64,000 nt of DNA from Aegilops tauschii subsp. strangulata (Eukaryota > Streptophyta > Magnoliopsida > Poales > Poaceae): contig NC_053039.3 of assembly GCF_002575655.3 (NCBI RefSeq), forward strand, positions 371,791,633 to 371,855,632, given 5' to 3'. The stretch's first letter is position 1. Each line of letters opens with the position of its first letter. Positions 57,461-64,000 of the stretch are shown in pieces. The position numbers were made by a program, and so were the translations under genes. Under the pieces are notes generated by a model that worked only from the letters and a program-made list of their open reading frames with translations, was not told the DNA's origin and ran no database searches.

Positions 57461-58550
57461 TGAACGTTGGAAGCCTATGATACAGGGAAAATATCCGGTT
57501 TAATAATGAGCCGGAGGAAATTTACAAGTCAAGGTTTAAGGTGGCGGCTTATGGAGGGGCCTAATGATATATATCGAAGTACATCGGGTTATCTAAGCCG
57601 CTGAAAAGGTGTTAAGAGTAATTCAACTCGTCTACAGCCTTGTTGTAAGTGAGCCGGAACATTTTACGGCGTGTAGCTTCCTTTGAGCCGGAAGATCCTA
57701 TGGCGCGTGGTTTCTTTAAACCGGAAATGTAAACCGCCATGACTCAACGAGTGCAGTTTTTACTAAGTGTGGTGAAAACAGGTTTCACACATTGCAGTAA
57801 ATAATTTGGATCAAATGGTCGGCTGAAAAAGAAAATTTCTAGACCTAAAAACAGACACGAGGGAAGTTCTTGGGCTCGAACGGGGCCTTTATCCAGTCAA
57901 AAGAGGTCTATTTGCATTTGAAATGAGTGCCAAACAGCCGCCGCGTTGATTCTATGCTATCTTAAGATCACGAAGAGGCAGTAAAAACGAAAACTACCGA
58001 AGAACTCGTGGGCGACGGCGAAGAACACGGAAGAACAACAGGAGCTTGGCGCAGATCTGTCCTATGGGGAGGAAGGAACTTACGGATGCAGGAGTTTCGC
58101 CGCGGTTCTCTGGACGGTTCAGGGTGATGCAGCGGCCAAGGACGACGACGACGCGGAGCTCTGTTGCGGCGGCGCCGGCGGCGGAGCTCGAGCAGCACGG
58201 GAGCAGTGAGAGGAAGGAGACGACAGAAGAGGGAGAGTGAGAAAGACCCGAGGGTCGGGCTATTTATAAGGCCAGTCTCATAAGTGGGCACGAGAAACGA
58301 GGAGGTCACGGCGCGGTTATCTCGCTCGAGAGGCGCCTCGATTTTTGGGATGACAGTAAAGATAAGATCCGTTGCGGATCTGGTGGAATAAAAAATGGGC
58401 TTAATGGAAGATGACGTCACGGCGGATCACCCGGAGTCCAGAGGATGACATCACGCCGGGTTATGGCCTTCACACAATTGTAAGCCGGAGGTTTTCTGTC
58501 GAAAGAATTGAAGATTGACATGAGCCGGCTCAAATTAATCTGGGGCCTAA
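57461..58550 (-). promoter_or_regulatory. E1 remnant: displaced antisense promoter and 5'-UTR exon
   Basis: The sequence is homologous to 55855-56938 of E2. It carries TATAAATA on the minus strand at 58268-58261 and a donor (ATCC|GTAAGTTCC) near 58083. E2 separates it by 13 kb from the coding exons of E1. CTGGGGCCTAA before 58551 is the E1 polypurine tract. Confidence 0.55.
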
Positions 58551-59067
58551 TGTTGAGGATATAGACCTTAGAGTCACCCGCCAGAAGGGGCCGGGTTACT
58601 CATAATGGTCATCGCCAGAAGCCCGGCGACAAGCTTGAAAACGGTGGGCCAAAGATGGGCTTAAAGACCCGGATATGGCTTAAGGCCCGTAGTTACAATC
58701 ATCATTATGGTAGAACTTATAGTATAAGGCAGGAATAGTTGAGAGTCCGAGCCGGACACTCTTATGAGCCGGCCGGGACTCTGAGAGCCGTTGGGCGTCA
58801 ACCTCTCTATAAAGGGACGACCCGGCAGCGGTTTAGGAACAAGAAAGATCTCATCGAGAGCCAGGCATAGCAGTTAAGCTCCCTGGTCATCGAAACCCTA
58901 ATCAATACCACCTCAACTGGACGTAGGCTTTCACCTTCACCGTAAGGGGCCGAACCAGTATAAACCCTCGTGTTCCTTGTCCCGTTAACCCCTTCAAGCT
59001 TCCTAGCGGCGATGGCTCCACGACTAAGTCCTAGCTTGAGGACATCTGCCGTGACAATTCCACGACA
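58551..59067 (+). repeat. 3' LTR of E1
   Basis: 517 bp from TGTTGAGG to CCACGACA. It is followed by CTCTA (59068-59072), the second target copy. Confidence 0.93.
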
Positions 59068-61678
59068 CTCTACCTATATAAACACCTTCCCCGTCCAAAA
59101 TCGCAGTCCAAACCCTAAATTTCATCCCACCTCGCAGCCGGACATGTCCGTTCGTCGCTGGACACCTCGCGCCGCCGCGCCGGCGAACCCACGGCCGCCA
59201 CGTGGCACCCGCCGCCTCCCACCGCCACCGGCCCGCCTGGCCCACGGGGAGCCCGCCCCGGGCCGGATCGGGCCGAGCTCCCTCGCGCCGCCTCCGCCGC
59301 CCCGGCGATGCTCCGCCCCGCCGCCTCTTCACGCCGCCCGCCGGACCCTCCGCCTCCGGTGCCGGCCGCCGCCGTCGGCCGCGGCCCCGCGCCGCCCCGC
59401 TCCCGCCGCCCGCGCCCCTCGCCGGCGCGCCCGTGCCTCGCCGGCCGCGCCTCCCCGCGCCGCCGCTGCTCTCCGCCTCCGTCGCCGGCCGTCGTCTTCC
59501 CCGCGGGCTCCGGCGAGCTTCGCCCTGAGCCGATCCAGATCCGCCGCCCGTTAGGTTGACTTTTTCTCCCCCCCCCCCCCCGAAATCCCAAGTCCTGGAA
59601 ATTTTGCATCATATGCCCATGTTCTCTGTGCCATAACTCTCTGCATGTAGCTCCGTTTTACGCGTGTAATATGTCAAATTGTTCGCCTCATGATGCTCTA
59701 CATTTTGTTCCATTGCACCATGTTCATTTGAGTCCATCTTGATGCCCAAATCATCGTTGCACGAGTGCTAGTTGCTATTATCTGCTGTTACTTATCAGAA
59801 CTTGAGGATTTGTCATTTTTGTATCATTTAATCTGTGCATCTTATGGGCATGAGCTCTCCATGTGTTTTGTTGTATGCCATGGCATCTTTCCAGAGGTGT
59901 ATGCCATGTATTTTTGTGATCTCTGTGGTGACTAGCACAAGCATGCAAACTAGGCCCCGTAATGTTTCTCATTTCAGAGACTTGGTAATTTCTCTAAGTC
60001 TTTGTCTGCTGTTATTTTGTTGCCATGTAAACTTGATGCTAGAGAGAGATCCATGCATATTTTGGAGATGTCCAGTAAGGATGTTTTGTAGAGATTGTTG
60101 TAATTGATCCATTTTTTCCCTTTTTGCAATTATGGAGTGCCATAGCATGACTCAATCTTGCTCTACTTTTGCTATAAAATATTTCTGGCAGATTGTTTAC
60201 ATGTTATTCAATTTTGCCAAGCTTATTGTAGTTGTTTCATACATGCTATGTACTTGCTCTTGCCATGGATAGTTTCATAAACATGCCATATTGCTGTAGG
60301 TATGCTTGTTTTGTCATGCATTGCTTTGGGATGAGTGCATCAAGCTCATCAACATGCCTTCATATTATAGTTTCTGCCATGCTCTGTTTTCTGCTAAGTC
60401 TGAAACCTGATAACAAAACTTGTTATGTTTACATGGTTGCCATCATATCTTCCGGCCCTTTTTGGCTTATGGCCAGTAAGGGACTTTTGTTATATGCACT
60501 TAGTAGATTCATGCCATGCCTTGTTTTTGCCATGTTAAGTTCCTGTAGCATGTTGATTTCGTGCTCTGAACATTGCTACCTGATGTTATTTCTGTCATGC
60601 CCAGTAATTTCTGCCAAGTCTGTGAACCTGTTATTATTTGCAATCTTGCCATGTCCTTTTGAGCTTGTTCTAATGATTTCTGGAGATAGCTCAGTGTTCA
60701 TGTTTTGTTGTTCTTTACCTGTACATCATGTCCATGCCTTTTGTTTTCATGTTGAGTTGTTGTAGCATATTGTTTTGATGCTTGCTAGATGCATAGTTGC
60801 TGTTTTGGTCAGATTGTTGCTATGTCTTGTTTGGAGTGTATGTGTTGCACCGTTGCTCCGTTTTAAGCATGCTCTATATGAAACTTGCTTAGTTTTGCAT
60901 GTAGACTCATATTATCATGTTGCATCCTTGTTTTGAGGTGTTTGCTTGATGTTTGTATGCATTTTGCATCAATGCCATGTTTAACTTGTTTTGCTCATAT
61001 CCTCTAGGCCGTAGCTCCGAATCTAATGAACTTTATATGTAACTTGACTAGAATTTCGTGTAGATCATCATGGTGCTCTTTAACTTGCTGTTTAACAACT
61101 TCAACTTAATGCTTGTTCAGTTTTGGACCAATTTCGAAATTTGCATATGAGGACTTACCGGAATTGTTATATGTTGTTTCCGGCCTCATTTAAACTTGCT
61201 TTGATGTGTTGTTCTTGTATGCATCATCTCTTGCCGTGTGTAGCTTCATATAGCCTTGCCATGCATCATACTTGGTTGAGCATCATGCCTTGTTCTTTGT
61301 GTGGTGTGTTTACCTTGTTGTGTGCTTCTTCTCGATAGTTCCCATGTCGTTGCGATCGTGAGGATTCGTTCGTCTTCGTGGCTTCATCTTCTTCATGGAC
61401 TCGTTCTTCTTCCTAGCGGGATTTCAGGCAAGATGACCGTCATCTTGGATCTCATTACTATCATTGCTATGCTAGTTGCTTCGTTCTATCGCTATGCTGC
61501 GCTACCTATCACTTGCTCCTCAAGCCTCCCAAATTGCCATGAACCTCTAACCTTTGTCACCCTTCCTAGCAAACCGTTGTTTGGCTATGTTACCGCTTTG
61601 CTCAGCCCCTCTTATAGCGTTGCTAGCTGCAGGTGAAGATGAAGATTGCTCCATGTTGGATTATGTTTATGTTGGGAT
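59068..61678 (+). repeat. LTR F, second part
   Basis: LTR F resumes with its TATA box TATATAAA (59075-59082) and a very GC-rich leader (59140-59540). A run of 14 C (59568-59581) follows, then AT-rich sequence matching the G LTR in reverse orientation. The Angela-type element interrupts it at 61679. The rest should lie beyond the window. Open frames here are low-complexity and not supported as genes. Confidence 0.82.
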
Positions 61679-63165
61679 TGTTGGGGATCGTAGCAGAATT
61701 TTTAAAATTTCCTACACATCACCAAGATCCATCTATGGAGTATACTAGCAACGAGGGGAAAGGAGTGCATCTACATACCCTTGTAGATCGCGAGCGGAAG
61801 CGTTCCAATGAACGGGGTTGATGGAGTCGTACTCGCCGTGATCCAAATCACCGATGACCGAGTGCACTATTTATAGGGCCCCTGGAGGGGGGGCGCCGGC
61901 CCTGGAACCCATCTACATGGGGGGGCGTCGGCCAAGGGGGAAGGGGGGTGGCTTCCCCCCAAGCCAAGTGGGGCGCCCCCCACCCCTAGGGTTTCCAACC
62001 CTAGGCGCAGTGGGAGGCCCAAGGGGGGCACCCCAGCCCACTAAGGGCTGGTTCCCTTCCCACTTCAGCCCATGGGGCCCTCCGGGATAGGTGGCCCCAC
62101 CCGGTGGACCCCTGGGACCCTTCCGGTGGTCCCGGTACAATACCGATAACCCCCGAAACTTTCCCGGTGGCCGAAACTGGACTTCCCATATATAATTCTT
62201 CACCTCCGGACCATTCCGGAACTCCTCGTGACGTCCGGGATCTCATCCGGGACTCCGAACAACTTTCGGGTTTCCGCATACTAATATCTCTACAACCCTA
62301 GCGTCACCGAACCTTAAGTGTGTAGACCCTACGGGTTCGGGAGACATGCAGACATGACCGAGACGCCTCTCCGGTCAATAACCAACAGCGGGATCTGGAT
62401 ACCCATGTTGGCTCCCACATGTTCCACGATGATCTCATCGGATGAACCACGATGTCGAGGATTCAATCAATCCCGTATACAATTCCCTTTGTCAATCGGT
62501 ATGTTACTTGCCCGAGATTCGATCGTCGGTATCCCAATACCTTGTTCAATCTCGTTACCGGCAAGTCTCTTTACTCGTATCGTAATGCATGATCCCGTGG
62601 CTAACTCCTTAGTCACATTGAGCTCATTATGATGATGCATTACCGAGTGGGCCCAGAGATACCTCTCTGTCACACGGAGTGACAAATCCCAGTCTTCATC
62701 CACGCCAACTCAACAGACACTTTCGGAGATACCCGTAGTGTACCTTTATAGTCACCCAGTTACGTTGTGACGTTGGGTACACCCAAAGCACTCCTACGGC
62801 ATCCAGGAGTTACACGATCTCATGGTCTAAGGAAAAGATACTTGACATTGGAAAAGCTCTAGCAAACGAACTACACGATCTTTGAGCTATGCTTAGGATT
62901 GGGTCTTGTCCATCACATCATTCTCCTAATGATGTGATCCCGTTATCAATGACATCCAATGTCCACAGTCAGGAAACCATGACTATCTGTTGATCAACGA
63001 GCTAGTCAACTAGAGGCTTACTAGGGACACGTTGTGGTCTATGTATTCACACATGTATTACGATTTCCGGATAACACAATTATAGCATGAACAATAGACA
63101 ATTGTCATGAACAAAGAAATATAATAATAACCATTTATTATTGCCTCTAGGGCATATTTCCAACA
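61679..63165 (-). repeat. 3' LTR of the Angela/BARE1-type element
   Basis: The 1487-bp LTR on the minus strand runs from TGTTGGAAATATG to ATCCCCAACA. A TATA box TATAAATA lies at 61875-61868 on the minus strand. It is somewhat shorter than the usual 1.7-1.8 kb of the family, so internal deletions are likely. Confidence 0.92.
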
Positions 63166-63197
63166 GTCTCCCACTTGCACTAGAGTCAATAATCTAG

Positions 63198-64000
63198 TTA
63201 CATTGTGATGAATCGAACACCCATAGCGTTCTGGTGTTGATCATGTTTTGCTCTAGGGAGAGGTTTAGTCAATGGATTCTGCTACATTCAGATCCGTATG
63301 TACTTTACAAATATCTATGTCTCCATTCTGAACACTTTCACGAATGGAGTTGAAGCGACGCTTGATATGCCTGGTCTTCCTGTGAAACCTGGGCTCCTTC
63401 GCAAGGGCAATAGCTCCAGTGTTGTCACAGAAGAGGGTCATCGGGCCCGACGCATTGGGAATCACCCCTAAGTCGGTAATGAACTCCTTCATCCAGATTG
63501 CTTCTTTCGCTGCCTCTGAGGCTGCCATGTACTCCGCTTCACATGTAGATCCTGCCACGACGCTTTGCTTGCAACTGCACCAGCTTACTGCTCCTCCATT
63601 CAAAATATACACATATCCGGTTTGTGACTTCGAGTCATCCAGATCTGTGTCGAAGCTAGCGTCGACGTAACCCTTTACGACGAGCTCTTCGTCACCTCCA
63701 TAAACGAGAAACATATCCTTAGTCCTCTTCAGGTACTTCAGGATATTCTTGACCGCCGTCCAGTGTTCCATGCCGGGATTACTTTGGTACCTTCCTACCA
63801 AACTTACGGCAAGGTTTACATCAGGTCTAGTACACAGCATGGCATACATAATAGACCCTATGGCCGAGGCATAGGGGATGACACTCATCTTTTCTCTATC
63901 TTCTGCCGTGGTCGGGCATTGAGCCGTGCTCAATTGCACACCTTGCAATACAGGCAAGAACCCCTTCTTGGACTGATCCATATTGAACTTCTTCAATATC
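63198..64000 (-). pseudogene. Copia pol C-terminus: end of RT and RNase H (frameshifted near the end)
   Basis: This is the 3' part of the Angela/BARE1 polyprotein, continuing beyond the window. It shows GYVDASFDTD, CEAEYMAASEA, LFCDNTGAIAL and HTDLNVA, together the catalytic Asp/Glu residues of the Copia RNase H. The frame stops at 63267-63265 because of one extra base near 63276. The normal C-terminal tail (KPLPRAKHDQHQNAMG) continues in the next frame to a stop at 63200-63198. Confidence 0.93.

Larger units (their letters stand above)
41893..59067 (+). mobile_element. Gypsy element E1 (outer), internal-deletion derivative, interrupted by E2
   Basis: LTRs 41893-42409 and 58551-59067 are 517 bp each and flanked by exact CTCTA copies (41888-41892 and 59068-59072). 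By hand alignment the LTRs differ at 5 positions. Without E2 and its duplication the element is about 4.1 kb. It keeps the primer site and about 84 bp of leader, then jumps to the antisense gene. The segment equivalent to 45028-53903 of E2 (the whole gag-pol and the C-terminal antisense exons) is missing. Confidence 0.92.
61679..64000 (-). mobile_element. Angela/BARE1-type Copia element, 3' part (runs off window)
   Basis: On the minus strand this shows the end of pol (RNase H), a polypurine tract (GTGCAAGTGGGAGAC, 63180-63166) and the 3' LTR (63165-61679). GGGAT (61674-61678) should be one copy of its target duplication. The LTR start TGTTGGAAATATGCCCTAGAGG is diagnostic of the BARE1/WIS/Angela group of Triticeae. 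The rest of the element lies beyond 64000. Confidence 0.93.

Noticed and set aside
58970..59612. Proline- and arginine-rich open frames around 59000-59600
   Set aside because: They cross the E1/F junction and a GC-rich LTR leader, so they mix two elements and are chance frames.
61854..62301. Gly/Pro-rich frames in the Angela-type LTR
   Set aside because: They lie inside a well-recognised LTR next to its TATA box and have no domain.

Overview
This window is intergenic plant DNA made almost entirely of nested transposable elements. A Triticeae grass (wheat, Aegilops or a close relative) is the best fit. The reasons are an Angela/BARE1-type Copia LTR at the right edge, an Athila-type Gypsy element with the long LTR that opens TGATACGTCTCC, very long chromovirus LTRs, and several Gypsy elements carrying an antisense gene. 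No complete host gene is visible. One phase-consistent three-exon gene fragment (31252-32103, minus strand) may be host-derived or captured.

Left block (1-27257): a Helitron PIF1-type helicase reading frame (resuming at 26136) is split at its Walker B codons by Gypsy element A (1-26135; its left end lies outside the window). A carries a decayed gag, no pol, and an intron-containing antisense gene (3332-6431). The A 3' LTR is split by Gypsy element B (7003-25683), which also has gag and an antisense gene but no pol. The B gag is split by Athila-like element C (8377-16050), whose 3' LTR contains a 1127-bp hAT-like insertion with an 8-bp target duplication (14911-16037). B also holds a 3.7-kb solo LTR, D (16816-20532). 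Most boundaries were fixed from terminal TG..CA and target-site duplications.

Middle block (27258-32103): AT-rich sequence downstream of the Helitron helicase, with direct repeats, a minisatellite, one isolated exon-like segment, and the three-exon gene cut at its 5' side by the next LTR.

Right block (32104-64000): chromovirus G on the minus strand (LTR 32104-36622, open 910-codon pol, broken gag) faces a second, related LTR, F, in the opposite orientation (from 41384). F is split by Gypsy element E1 (41893-59067, TSD CTCTA). E1 is a deletion derivative keeping only its LTRs, primer-binding leader and part of the antisense gene. E1 is itself split by a full-structure relative, E2 (44427-57455, TSD CATGG), which has gag, protease, RT, RNase H, integrase and the antisense gene, all mutated. 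An Angela/BARE1-type Copia element (minus strand) interrupts F at 61679 and runs off the window.

The main theme is the antisense gene. Four copies in three Gypsy groups share one plan: an N-terminal 'putative gypsy-type transposon' domain, low-complexity and coiled-coil segments, and spliced exons readable only on the strand opposite gag-pol. In E1 and E2 a TATA box and 5'-UTR exon lie upstream. It has been kept even where pol is gone.
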